Below, piece by piece: positions 8,298 to 16,246 of a stretch of DNA of 64,000 bases. The notes beneath the pieces are model-generated. The model worked only from the letters and a program-made list of their open reading frames with translations, did not search any database and was not told the origin of the DNA. The stretch's first letter is position 1. Every line of letters begins with the position of its first letter. Source of the DNA: Streptomyces echinatus (GTDB lineage: Bacteria; Actinomycetota; Actinomycetes; Streptomycetales; Streptomycetaceae); NCBI RefSeq assembly GCF_014203595.1, contig NZ_JACHJK010000004.1, positions 517,964 to 581,963 on the forward strand, given 5' to 3'. The translations under genes were made by a program, and so were the position numbers.

Positions 8298-8384
8298 ATG
8301 TCAGGCGCGTTGATCTACTCGGTCCTGATCATCGTGGTCTTCCGCACCCTCGCGGTGCGCAAGTACCGCTCGGCGACCGCCTGA
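8298..8384 (+). CDS. 28-residue putative membrane peptide
   Basis: The frame begins MSGALIYSVLIIVVFRTLAV and ends with a basic tail RKYRSATA. One short hydrophobic helix is followed by Arg and Lys, as in single-pass membrane peptides. The upstream GGAGACAGAC supplies a ribosome binding site. It is followed by a strong hairpin at 8429 and preceded by an operator-like dyad, which supports a real transcription unit. Function unknown. Confidence 0.55.
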   Translation: MSGALIYSVLIIVVFRTLAVRKYRSATA

Positions 8385-8428
8385 CGCCCGGATCTCCCGC
8401 CCGCGCGACGGTCTCCTGGGACGACAAA

Positions 8429-8460
8429 GCCCCCGGCGGCCCTCAGGGGCCGCAGGGGGC
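8429..8460. terminator. Strong bidirectional hairpin terminator
   Basis: A 14-bp stem with one mismatch (GCCCCCGGCGGCCC / GGGCCGCAGGGGGC) and a 4-nt loop lies between the small peptide gene and the end of greA. It probably serves both convergent units. Confidence 0.8.
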
Positions 8461-8482
8461 GGGGAAGCGAACCGGGGAAGGA

Positions 8483-8983
8483 TCAGCCCACGTAGGGCTC
8501 GGCCTTCAGGATCCGCACAGAGGCCTTCTTGCCGTTCGGCAGCTCGTACTCCGCGTCCTCGCCGACCTTGTGGCCGGTGACGCCGGCGCCGAGCGGGGAC
8601 TGCGGCGAGTACGTCTCGATGTCGGCGCTCGCGTACTCGCGCGAGGCGAGCAGGAACGTCAGCGTGTCGTCCTCGTCACCGTCGAAGGCGATCGTGACGA
8701 CCATGCCCGGCGCGACGGCACCGTCCGCGGAGGCCGGAGCTTCGCCCACCTGGGCGTTCTCCAGCAGCTGGGTCAGCTGGCGCACACGCAGCTCCTGCTT
8801 TCCCTGCTCCTCCTTGGCCGCGTGGTACCCGCCGTTCTCGCGCAGGTCGCCCTCCTCACGCGCGGCCGCGATCTTGGCGGCGATCTCCGTGCGCGCAGGA
8901 CCAGTAAGGTACGCAAGCTCGTCCCTGAGCTTGTTGTACGCCTCCTGGGTCAGCCAGGTGACGTTCTCGCTGGTCTGGGTCAC
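8483..8983 (-). CDS. greA: Transcription elongation factor GreA
   Basis: A 166-residue secondary-channel factor that stimulates RNA cleavage in backtracked RNA polymerase. The N-terminal coiled coil contains the signature AAREEGDLRENGGYHAAKEE with the two acidic tip residues (Asp-Leu-Arg-Glu). The C-terminal FKBP-like part includes SPLGAGVTGHKVGEDAEY. The GTG at 8983 was chosen because GAGGAG lies eight bases before it; an upstream ATG at 9019 lacks one. Length is usual for actinobacterial GreA. Confidence 0.95.
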   Translation of the reverse strand: MTQTSENVTWLTQEAYNKLRDELAYLTGPARTEIAAKIAAAREEGDLRENGGYHAAKEEQGKQELRVRQLTQLLENAQVGEAPASADGAVAPGMVVTIAFDGDEDDTLTFLLASREYASADIETYSPQSPLGAGVTGHKVGEDAEYELPNGKKASVRILKAEPYVG

Positions 8984-9173
8984 AGGGTGCTCCTCGTCGG
9001 TACTGGGAATACAAAGCATCGCCCTACCCAGAAGAATGTTCCCTCTCGGGTGGGCGAAACCACGAGCCTAACAATTCACGGGCGGAAGGGGGAGGACATA
9101 AGCCACGGGAATCACATCAACGCAGGTCGGAGCCTACGCATTCCGGGCGGACGCGGGGAGTGTCCGCCGGCCG

Positions 9174-9572
9174 TCAGCCGGTGTGGCAGCCCAGCAGCTG
9201 CGCGGTCGTGCCCCGCGCGGTCGTACGGAGCGTGACGACCCGGTCGATCCGCGTGGCCGAGCCCGTGAAACGGAAGTCGGCCCGGCCCACCTCGGCGCCG
9301 TCGGAGGACTGGGAGCGCAGGGTGCAGTAGCCGGAGGCGCCGGAGTCCTTGTGGACCTCCAGATGGACCTCGACCGCGTCGTCCGACGCCTTGAAGGCGA
9401 TGACCTGGGCGCTGATCTCGTTCTCGGCGACATAGTGGTAGGCGAAGTAGCCGATCCCGGCGAGCAGTGCCGCGCCCAGCACGGAGCCGGCGATCTTGAG
9501 CTTGCGGTCGGCGCGCTCGTCCGAGGGGCGGCCGTAGCGGCCCTCGGGCAGCCGCGTGCTCGCGGTACTCAT
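9174..9572 (-). CDS. DUF4307 membrane protein
   Basis: A 132-residue actinobacterial protein. Residues 1-25 are charged and cytoplasmic, KIAGSVLGAALLAGIGYFAYHYV is the single membrane helix, and the remainder is an external beta-rich domain with two cysteines (YCTLRS and the final LGCHTG) that may form a disulfide. It fits the DUF4307 family, which commonly neighbours mca and greA in actinobacteria. Function unknown. It is divergent from mca. Confidence 0.85.
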   Translation of the reverse strand: MSTASTRLPEGRYGRPSDERADRKLKIAGSVLGAALLAGIGYFAYHYVAENEISAQVIAFKASDDAVEVHLEVHKDSGASGYCTLRSQSSDGAEVGRADFRFTGSATRIDRVVTLRTTARGTTAQLLGCHTG

Positions 9573-9726
9573 GATCGTCCTCTCCGCGGAATTATTCGCC
9601 CCCCGATTCGGTCACTATAGAAGCCCCCGCCCGCCGTTCGACCGCCACCCCTCAACGACGTCCCTCCGGGACGGCATCATTGAATGCCCCATCAACCCGG
9701 GGCGCCGACTTACCGAGGATTGAGTC

Positions 9727-10608
9727 TTGACTGACCAGTTGCGACTGATGGCCGTTCACGCGCACCCCGACGACGAGTCGAGCAAGGGCGCGGCCACCAT
9801 GGCCAAGTACGTGTCCGAGGGGGTGGACGTGCTGGTGGTGACCTGCACCGGCGGAGAGCGTGGGTCCATCCTCAATCCCAAGCTGCAGGGCGACGCGTAC
9901 ATCGAGGAGCACATCCACGAGGTACGCAAGAAGGAGATGGACGAGGCCCGCGAGATCCTCGGCGTCGAGCAGGAGTGGCTCGGCTTCGTCGACTCCGGCC
10001 TGCCGGAGGGCGACCCGCTGCCGCCGCTGCCCGAGGGCTGCTTCGCCCTGGAGGACGTCGACAAGGCGGCCGGTGAGCTGGTGCGCAAGATCCGCTCCTT
10101 CCGCCCGCAGGTGATCACCACCTACGACGAGAACGGCGGCTACCCCCACCCCGACCACATCATGACCCACAAGATCTCCATGGTGGCGTTCGAGGGCGCG
10201 GCGGACACCGAGAAGTACCCGGAGGCCGAGTTCGGGCCCGCCTACCAGCCGCGGAAGCTCTACTACAACCAGGGCTTCAACCGCCCCCGCACCGAGGCGC
10301 TGCACCAGGCCATGCTCGACCGCGGCCTGGAGTCCCCGTACGGGGACTGGCTCAAGCGGTGGGACGAGATGGTGCGCTCGGAGCGCACGCTGACCACCCA
10401 CGTCCCCTGCGCGGACTTCTTCGAGATCCGCGACAAGGCGCTGATCGCCCACGCCACGCAGATCGACCCGGACGGCGGCTGGTTCAAGGTGCCGCTGGAG
10501 CTGCAGAGGGAGGTCTGGCCGACCGAGGAGTACGAGCTGGCGAAGTCCCTCGTCGATACGTCCATCCCCGAGGACGACCTCTTCGCGGGCATCCGGGACA
10601 ATGCCTGA
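9727..10608 (+). CDS. mca: Mycothiol S-conjugate amidase
   Basis: A 293-residue zinc amidase of the LmbE/PIG-L fold. It cleaves mycothiol S-conjugates to release a mercapturic acid for export, the detoxification step of actinobacteria. The zinc motif is AHPDDE near residue 11, the third ligand lies in PHPDHI, and CTGGERG is the substrate loop. The C-terminal half matches Mca rather than MshB, for instance the insertion around YNQGFNRPRTE. It starts with TTG after ACCGAGGATTGAG. A small membrane gene overlaps its end. Confidence 0.94.
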   Translation: MTDQLRLMAVHAHPDDESSKGAATMAKYVSEGVDVLVVTCTGGERGSILNPKLQGDAYIEEHIHEVRKKEMDEAREILGVEQEWLGFVDSGLPEGDPLPPLPEGCFALEDVDKAAGELVRKIRSFRPQVITTYDENGGYPHPDHIMTHKISMVAFEGAADTEKYPEAEFGPAYQPRKLYYNQGFNRPRTEALHQAMLDRGLESPYGDWLKRWDEMVRSERTLTTHVPCADFFEIRDKALIAHATQIDPDGGWFKVPLELQREVWPTEEYELAKSLVDTSIPEDDLFAGIRDNA

Positions 10609-10849
10609 CATGAGCGCAAGCGTGAGCCTGGCAGTGACGCATCTCGTCCCCCTCGCCGAAGAGGTGGACAAGAACAAGGTCACCCCCGGTGTCCTCGGCT
10701 TCATCGTCTTCGCGGTGATGGCCCTGGCCGTGTGGGGTCTGATGAAGTCGATGAGCAAGCACATGCAGAAGGTCGACTTCAAGGAGTCCCCGGACGCCGA
10801 GGGGGAGCCGGCCGGCAAGAAGGCCGACTCCACGGCACAGGGGGGCTGA
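10601..10849 (+). CDS. Small membrane protein downstream of mca
   Basis: An 82-residue protein with one helix (PGVLGFIVFAVMALAVWGLM, about 29-48) followed by basic and acidic cytoplasmic residues. The ATG at 10601 overlaps the last 8 bp of mca; a second in-frame ATG at 10610 follows directly. Overlap implies translational coupling with mca. It is a conserved partner in Streptomyces as far as I recall, of unknown function. Confidence 0.78.
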   Translation: MPDMSASVSLAVTHLVPLAEEVDKNKVTPGVLGFIVFAVMALAVWGLMKSMSKHMQKVDFKESPDAEGEPAGKKADSTAQGG

Positions 10850-10858
10850 CGCCCAAGG

Positions 10859-13800
10859 TCACCGCCCCGCCGGTACCGCCACTCCCATCACCTCCCGGGC
10901 GTGGCGGTCCGGTGTCATGCGCAGCCGCCAGGCCTGCCAGCCGGCCTCCAGCCGGATCCCCCGCTCCAGCAGCAGCGCGTACGCCGAGACGTAGTCGTCC
11001 AGCTTCTCGTCCCGCAGCGGATGCGTGGTCCGGGCCAGCTGGGCCAGCTCCTCCTGGGCGACCGCCGTGCCCACCTCCACCCCGCCCGGTGCCGCGTACG
11101 GCAGGAGGGTGCAGCGCAGGAAGCGGGCCCAGTCCTCGCCGCGCCGGTCGCCGTAGGAGGCGAACAGGGTGAGCGCCTCGTCGCACAGCGCCAGCGCCTG
11201 CTGGGTCCGGGCGTTGCCCGCGTCCACCACGGCCAGCTCCAGACAGGTCCAGGCCTCGCCGTGGGCGACGCCGATCCGCTGGAAGTCGGCCCGCGCGTCC
11301 ACCAGCAGCTGACGGGCGAAGCCCGAGTTGCGCAGCGAACCCGTCTGCGCGGCCCGCTGGTCCCGGGTCGCCCGCGCCGAGTGATGCCGGGCGCAGGCCA
11401 GGCCGTACACGTCACGCATCCGGGAGAACATCGTCCGGGACCGCTCCAGGTCGCGTACCGCCAGGTCCAGCTCGCCGGTCTCCTCCAGCGCCTGCCCCAG
11501 GTAGTACAGCGTCCACGCCTCACCGCGCACGTCCTCGTTGTCCCGGTGCCGGGCGACCGCCTGGCGCAGGGCGTCCACGGCGGCGGAGGGCTCGCCGGCC
11601 ACCAGCCGGGCCCGGGCCAGCTGGGTCAGTGCCCACGCCTCCCCGCGGGCGTCGTGCGTCCGGCCGTACCGCTCCAGGGCGGCCCGCAGCTCCGTCTCCG
11701 CGCGCGGTACGTCCCCCAGCCGCAGCGCCAGCTGGCCCAGCTGGAAGTGCGCCCACGCCTCGCCGTGCACCGAGCCGCCCTCGCGGTGCAGCACCAGGGA
11801 GCGGGTGAGCAGGTCCTGCGCCTCCGCCAGCCGGGCCCGGTCCCGCTGGACCGCCGCCAGCGCGTGCATCGTCCACGCCCGGTCCGTCGCCAGCTCCGGC
11901 GCGGCCTGCAGGTCCAGGGACTCCTGGAGCTTCGCGGCGGCCTCGGTGAGGTTGCCCTGGTGGTGCAGCGTGATCCCGAGTGAGGTCAGCGCGCGGGCCG
12001 CCCCCGCGTCGTGATGGGCCTCCCGGTACAGGTCGACGACCGAGGCCAGCGTGGCGCGCGCCTTGTCCAGCTCACCCAGCTGCCGGGCCGCGATACCGGT
12101 ACGCCACTGCACCGAGCGCACCAGCAGCCCCTGGTCCACCGACTGCGCCAGCTCGCTGATCTCGCCGAGCCGGTACAGGTCGCCGCGCAGCAGGCAGTAG
12201 TCGCACAGCGCGCCGAGCAGATTGAGCACCGCCGCCTGGTCCACTCCCTCCGCGTGCCGCAGGGCCGCCGTGATGAAGCTGGACTCGTCGTCGAGCCAGC
12301 GCAGCGCCTCGTCGAGCGAGGGGAAGCCGTGCGAGCCGAACTGGTTCGACCGCGTCGACATGTTCCCGTCGACCAGGCGCAGCACCGAGTCGGCCAGCTC
12401 CGCGTAGTTCACGATCAGCCGCTCCTGCGCCGCAGTGCGCTCGGCCGGGTCCTCCTCGTCCAGCAGCCGGGCGTGCGCGAAGGCCCGCACCAGATCGTGC
12501 AGCCGGTAGCGGCTGCCGCGCACATGGTCGAGCAGCCCGGCCCGGGCGAGCGCCACCAGATGCCGGGTGGCCTCCGCCTCGTCGGTGGCGAGCAGCGCGG
12601 CCGCCGCCGCCGCGCCCAGCGAGGCCCGGCCGGCCAGGGCGAGCCTGCGCAGCAGCCGGCGCGTGGGCTCCGGCTGGTCGGTGTAGCGCAGCCACAGCGC
12701 CCGCTCCACCGGCTCCACCGGGCCGTACGCGCCCAGGTCCGTGGCCAGCTGCCGCGGTGAGCGCGGGCCGAGCCCGGAGCCCGCGATCCGCAGCGCCAGC
12801 GGCAGCCCGCCGCACAGCCGGCGGACCTCGTCGGCGGAATCGGCGTCGTACGGCCCCGACGTGTCCTCGGCCGTCAGGGTCAGCAGCTCCTCGGCGCCCG
12901 CCGTGTCCAGCGCCCGCACCGGCAGCTCGTGCACCCAGGCCCGCAGGTCCGCGGGAAGGCCGAGGGGCGTCCGGCTGGTCACCAGCACCAGGCTGTCGGA
13001 CCGCTCCGGGACCAGGGAGCACACCTGCGCCGGGTCCGAGACGTCGTCCAGCACGATCGTCACCGGCAGACCGGTCAGATGCCGGTGATACAGCTCGCCG
13101 AGCCGTTCGACCTGCTGGTCAGGGGAGGAGCGCTCCCGGAACAGCAGCTGTTCACGGGGCGCGCCCAGCCGGTTCAGCAGGTGCAGCAGGGCGTCCCGGG
13201 TGGTCAGTGGTGCCTCCTCGCGGCTGCCGCCGCGCAGGTCCACCACGACGGCGCCCCTGAAGTGGTCCCGCAGCTCGTGCGCCGCGCGCACGGCGAGCGT
13301 GGTCCGGCCGGAGCCGGGCTCGCCGTGCAGCACGACCACCGTCGGGCGCGTCTCGGTGGCCGCCCGGGCCGCCTGCGCCCACTGCCTGATCCGCCCCAGC
13401 TCCGCCCGGCGTCCCGCGAACGGTCCGTCGGCCTCCGGCAGATGACCGAAGGACTGCTCCAGCACCGAACGTCTGCGGGCCGCCGCGCTCTTGTCCGTGC
13501 CGCGCAGTGCGGGGCCGCCGGTCTTCTTCGCCCCGGTGGAGGCGCCGATCACCCGCTGCTGGTCGAGGAACGGGCGGATGCCCCGCACCTCCAGCGCGGT
13601 CAGCCACTGCAGCCGCAGCTGCTCCGCGCCACCGGGCTGGCCGGCCGCGCCCGCGCGGTGGTGAACGGCGGGCAGATGCGCGCCGGCCACCTTCACCACG
13701 GTGGCCGCGGCACCCACCGCGGCCGCGGTGACGCCCGCGCCGACGGCCGGTCCGGCACCCGTGCCCAGCGAGAGGTCGGCGACAGCGGCGGCGACGGCGG

Positions 13801-14062
13801 CGACGGCCGCCACCAGCAGGGCCGTTCCGGCACCGGCGCGCGCGTACCGCTGTCCGAAGGTCAGCCGCCCGGCCTCCGCCTCGTCCAGGGCGTGCGTATA
13901 GGCCTCGTACTCCTCACCGGCCGCGCCGGCCATCGCGTCCAGGGCGCCGCGCGCCCGCGACAGCAGCAGCTGACCGTCGATCCGCCCGCCCGAACGCCGT
14001 ACCTCCTCCTCCACGGCCCGCACCAGCAGCCGCTCGGCCTCCGCCCGATGGCCGTCCCGCAT
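10859..14062 (-). CDS. NB-ARC / TPR STAND-class regulator with membrane segments
   Basis: A 1067-residue signalling ATPase. Residues 1-75 are helical, two hydrophobic Ala/Val-rich segments follow (about 78-97 and 105-128), then an NB-ARC ATPase with Walker A GEPGSGRTT near residue 248, Walker B TIVLDDVSD, and an LVTSR sensor, the GLPLALRIAG motif and a winged helix. The C-terminal half is TPR-like, with recurrent GEAW segments spaced about 40 residues. The ATG at 14062 has GGAGGGGG upstream; a longer frame is open but non-coding in character. It resembles AfsR-type regulators without the DNA-binding OmpR domain. Ligand unknown. Confidence 0.85.
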   Translation of the reverse strand: MRDGHRAEAERLLVRAVEEEVRRSGGRIDGQLLLSRARGALDAMAGAAGEEYEAYTHALDEAEAGRLTFGQRYARAGAGTALLVAAVAAVAAAVADLSLGTGAGPAVGAGVTAAAVGAAATVVKVAGAHLPAVHHRAGAAGQPGGAEQLRLQWLTALEVRGIRPFLDQQRVIGASTGAKKTGGPALRGTDKSAAARRRSVLEQSFGHLPEADGPFAGRRAELGRIRQWAQAARAATETRPTVVVLHGEPGSGRTTLAVRAAHELRDHFRGAVVVDLRGGSREEAPLTTRDALLHLLNRLGAPREQLLFRERSSPDQQVERLGELYHRHLTGLPVTIVLDDVSDPAQVCSLVPERSDSLVLVTSRTPLGLPADLRAWVHELPVRALDTAGAEELLTLTAEDTSGPYDADSADEVRRLCGGLPLALRIAGSGLGPRSPRQLATDLGAYGPVEPVERALWLRYTDQPEPTRRLLRRLALAGRASLGAAAAAALLATDEAEATRHLVALARAGLLDHVRGSRYRLHDLVRAFAHARLLDEEDPAERTAAQERLIVNYAELADSVLRLVDGNMSTRSNQFGSHGFPSLDEALRWLDDESSFITAALRHAEGVDQAAVLNLLGALCDYCLLRGDLYRLGEISELAQSVDQGLLVRSVQWRTGIAARQLGELDKARATLASVVDLYREAHHDAGAARALTSLGITLHHQGNLTEAAAKLQESLDLQAAPELATDRAWTMHALAAVQRDRARLAEAQDLLTRSLVLHREGGSVHGEAWAHFQLGQLALRLGDVPRAETELRAALERYGRTHDARGEAWALTQLARARLVAGEPSAAVDALRQAVARHRDNEDVRGEAWTLYYLGQALEETGELDLAVRDLERSRTMFSRMRDVYGLACARHHSARATRDQRAAQTGSLRNSGFARQLLVDARADFQRIGVAHGEAWTCLELAVVDAGNARTQQALALCDEALTLFASYGDRRGEDWARFLRCTLLPYAAPGGVEVGTAVAQEELAQLARTTHPLRDEKLDDYVSAYALLLERGIRLEAGWQAWRLRMTPDRHAREVMGVAVPAGR

Positions 14063-14217
14063 GTCACGTCCCCCTCCGGCGGCAACTCCTTTGCGTACGA
14101 GTGTCCTTCGGGAAGGGGCGGCAGCGCGAGGGGCTGACGATCGGCGGGATGTGGGAGAAGTGTGGCGACATGCCGAGGACGCGTCGGCGGCGTCCGGCGC
14201 CGGCCGGTGCGGCCGGA

Positions 14218-14610
14218 CTACCGGCACTCCGTGCGCCGGTGTCCCTCGGACAGCGCCACCCCAGCGCAGACACCCGCCACCACCCCCTCCGCCACCGCGC
14301 AGGCCAGCGCCTGGAGGAGGGCCGGGCCCGAGTGGGCGGTGGTTATGTCCAGCCAGGCGTCCAGGACCGCCACCGATGCCGTCGCCGAGGCCGTGAGGCG
14401 GGCGCGGGCGTCGCCACGCAGGCCCAGCAGGGCCGTCGCGGCACAGCCCGTCGCCAGGAGGACGTCCAGGCCGATCCACGCCAGTGACCAGTGGTGGACA
14501 CGGGCCGTGCCCGGCAGGGTCACCGCCAGCACCGCCATCCACGGCACCAGCAGCGCCGCCGACGCCCCCAGCAGAATCAGCGTCCACTTCCGCCACCCGG
14601 ACATGCCCAT
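14218..14610 (-). CDS. Small polytopic membrane protein
   Basis: A 130-residue protein with about four hydrophobic segments (near residues 8-30, 43-63, 73-90 and 98-120) and a basic last stretch. The ATG at 14610 or 14604 fits; ribosome binding sites are weak for both. It is divergent from the HTH regulator gene and shares its 161-bp control region, so it is a candidate target of that regulator. The family was not recognised. Confidence 0.65.
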   Translation of the reverse strand: MGMSGWRKWTLILLGASAALLVPWMAVLAVTLPGTARVHHWSLAWIGLDVLLATGCAATALLGLRGDARARLTASATASVAVLDAWLDITTAHSGPALLQALACAVAEGVVAGVCAGVALSEGHRRTECR

Positions 14611-14686
14611 CCCGTGCCCCCGCCCCGTCGTCCGTCGTCCGTCGTCCCGCGCCCGGCGGTCCGATCCACTGCCATCACCCTAGACC

Positions 14687-14702
14687 GCAGAGAAATCTCT
14701 GC
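14687..14702. promoter_or_regulatory. Perfect 7-bp inverted repeat GCAGAGA-AA-TCTCTGC
   Basis: A perfect dyad with a 2-bp AA centre lies between the divergent membrane protein and HTH regulator genes. Palindromes of this size are typical operators for ArsR-like dimers, so autoregulation is plausible. Confidence 0.6.
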
Positions 14703-14719
14703 AAAGAAAAATCGGCAGA

Positions 14720-14758
14720 TCTCAGGGTCGTCTCAGGGAGACTCGGGGTCTCTCAGGG
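14720..14758. promoter_or_regulatory. Helically phased TCTCAGGG repeats
   Basis: TCTCAGGG occurs at 14720, 14731 and 14751, and a variant ACTCGGGG at 14741. Spacing of 10-11 bp places all copies on one face of the helix, 14-52 bp before the HTH regulator start. This looks like a multimeric regulator site overlapping the promoter. Confidence 0.6.
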
Positions 14759-14771
14759 TTACCGTGACCCC

Positions 14772-15398
14772 ATGACCGACGGCCTGCCCGAGATGACCAG
14801 CCTGGAGCGCACCGCTCTCTACAAGTCCCTCGGCAACCCCCTGCGCCGCCGGATGCTGGAGTACCTCGGCCGGCACGGCGAGGCGAACTCCACCGTCCTC
14901 GCCCGCGAGCTGGGCGAGAGCTCCGGCACCACCAGCTACCACCTGCGCAAACTCGCCGAGCAGCGGCTCATCGAGGAGATCCCGGAGAAGTCCGGCGGCC
15001 GGGAACGCTGGTGGCGCGTGCTGCCCTTCCGGCACACCACGCCCGACCCGGCCGGCATGGCCCCGGAGGAGTACGCGGCGGCCGTGGAACTGGCCAACCT
15101 GAAGATCGAGTTCGACTCCGCCCTCTACCGCCGCGCCCACATGGAGTACCGCGGCCCGGAGGGCTGGTCCCAGGTCCAGCGCCACCAGACCTGGATGACC
15201 AGGGAGGAACTGCTCGCCTTCATGCGGGAGTACCACGCCCTGCTGGACCGGTACAGCCACCCGCGCGAGGAGGCCCCGGAGGACGCACGCTCACTGCTGG
15301 TGCGCTTCTACGCCGTCCCCGAGCCCCTGGGGGACCGGAACGAGGAGCGGAACGCGGACCGGAACGCGGACCGGAACGGCGAACCGGCGGCGGGCTGA
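14772..15398 (+). CDS. ArsR-like winged-helix transcriptional regulator
   Basis: A 208-residue regulator. The N-terminal ArsR-type winged helix covers about residues 10-80, with [14 protein letters not shown] and the recognition region [16 protein letters not shown]. The middle is helical and of unknown sensing role, with no metal-binding Cys cluster. The tail has short charged repeats ([12 protein letters not shown]). The ATG at 14772 closely follows the phased repeats. Proteins of this build are common in Streptomyces and often control a neighbouring membrane protein. Confidence 0.85.
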   Translation: MTDGLPEMTSLERTALYKSLGNPLRRRMLEYLGRHGEANSTVLARELGESSGTTSYHLRKLAEQRLIEEIPEKSGGRERWWRVLPFRHTTPDPAGMAPEEYAAAVELANLKIEFDSALYRRAHMEYRGPEGWSQVQRHQTWMTREELLAFMREYHALLDRYSHPREEAPEDARSLLVRFYAVPEPLGDRNEERNADRNADRNGEPAAG

Positions 15399-15521
15399 CC
15401 CCGGCCGGGAAGGCACGCGAGTCGCTGTGGAGGCCCGTCGGTGTGGCCATCGTGATGCCGGCGTCGACGGCACAGACAGCCATCGACGGCACAGGCAGCA
15501 GAAGGACAGACGGGGGAGCAC

Positions 15522-16211
15522 ATGTCCGCGGACAACGGCGCGTTCACGGGTACGCCGCCGGGACCACAGCCGCCACACCAGCCGCACCAGCCGCGCTGGG
15601 CCTGGTGGGTCGTCGGCATCGTGATCCCGCTGGTCGGAATCATCGTCACCGTCCTGGTGAGCCGGCCGGACTCGTCCGGCGACAAGAGCGTGGCGCAGGC
15701 GCCCGCACAGTCCTCCGCCGCGGCCGGCTCCACCGACGCGCACCGGTCCTCCGGCACGGACGGGTCCTCCGGCGCGAACCCGGCCGCCGACCAGCCGTCC
15801 ACGGAGCCGGGCAAGGGCGCCCAGGCGGCGAAGGCGGCGTTCGGACCCGAGGTCTTCCGGGCCGACACGACCAACTCCGGGTCGTACATCGATTTCGACA
15901 CGGCCGAGCCGCTCGTGGTGGCCAACTCCACCCCCAAGGGCGCGGACGTCATCATCAGCGCGTCGACCGGCGGCGCTCCGGACCTGTTCGTGCCGGACTC
16001 CCGCATGGCGCTCGCCCCGCCGGCCGGCTCCGGCGCCGCGCCGACGGCCGAGGAGTGCGCCGAGAGCGTGGAGCGCAACGCCACCTACACCCTGCCGGCG
16101 ACCCGCGGCGACTTCTGCCTGACGACCACGGAGGGCCGCACCGTCCACCTCAAGGTCCTCACCGCCCCGCCCGCCGGCCTGGCGAAACTCGAGGTCACCG
16201 TCTGGGCCTGA
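15522..16211 (+). CDS. Membrane-anchored extracellular protein, unknown function
   Basis: A 229-residue protein: a Pro/His-rich cytoplasmic start, one helix ([18 protein letters not shown], about 29-46), a Ser/Ala/Gly/Asp-rich linker to about residue 105, then a compact C-terminal domain with two cysteines. The linker-plus-domain plan is typical of Streptomyces surface-exposed proteins that sit beside regulators. GGGGGAG precedes the ATG. The family was not recognised. Confidence 0.75.
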   Translation: MSADNGAFTGTPPGPQPPHQPHQPRWAWWVVGIVIPLVGIIVTVLVSRPDSSGDKSVAQAPAQSSAAAGSTDAHRSSGTDGSSGANPAADQPSTEPGKGAQAAKAAFGPEVFRADTTNSGSYIDFDTAEPLVVANSTPKGADVIISASTGGAPDLFVPDSRMALAPPAGSGAAPTAEECAESVERNATYTLPATRGDFCLTTTEGRTVHLKVLTAPPAGLAKLEVTVWA

Positions 16212-16246
16212 CGTCCGGCGCGCGGCTACTGCGGCAGGATGGGAAC

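Noticed and set aside
14063..14596. N-terminal extension of the NB-ARC protein
   Set aside because: The frame is open but overlaps the opposite-strand membrane protein, is Gly/Pro-rich, and a good ribosome site precedes the ATG at 14062.
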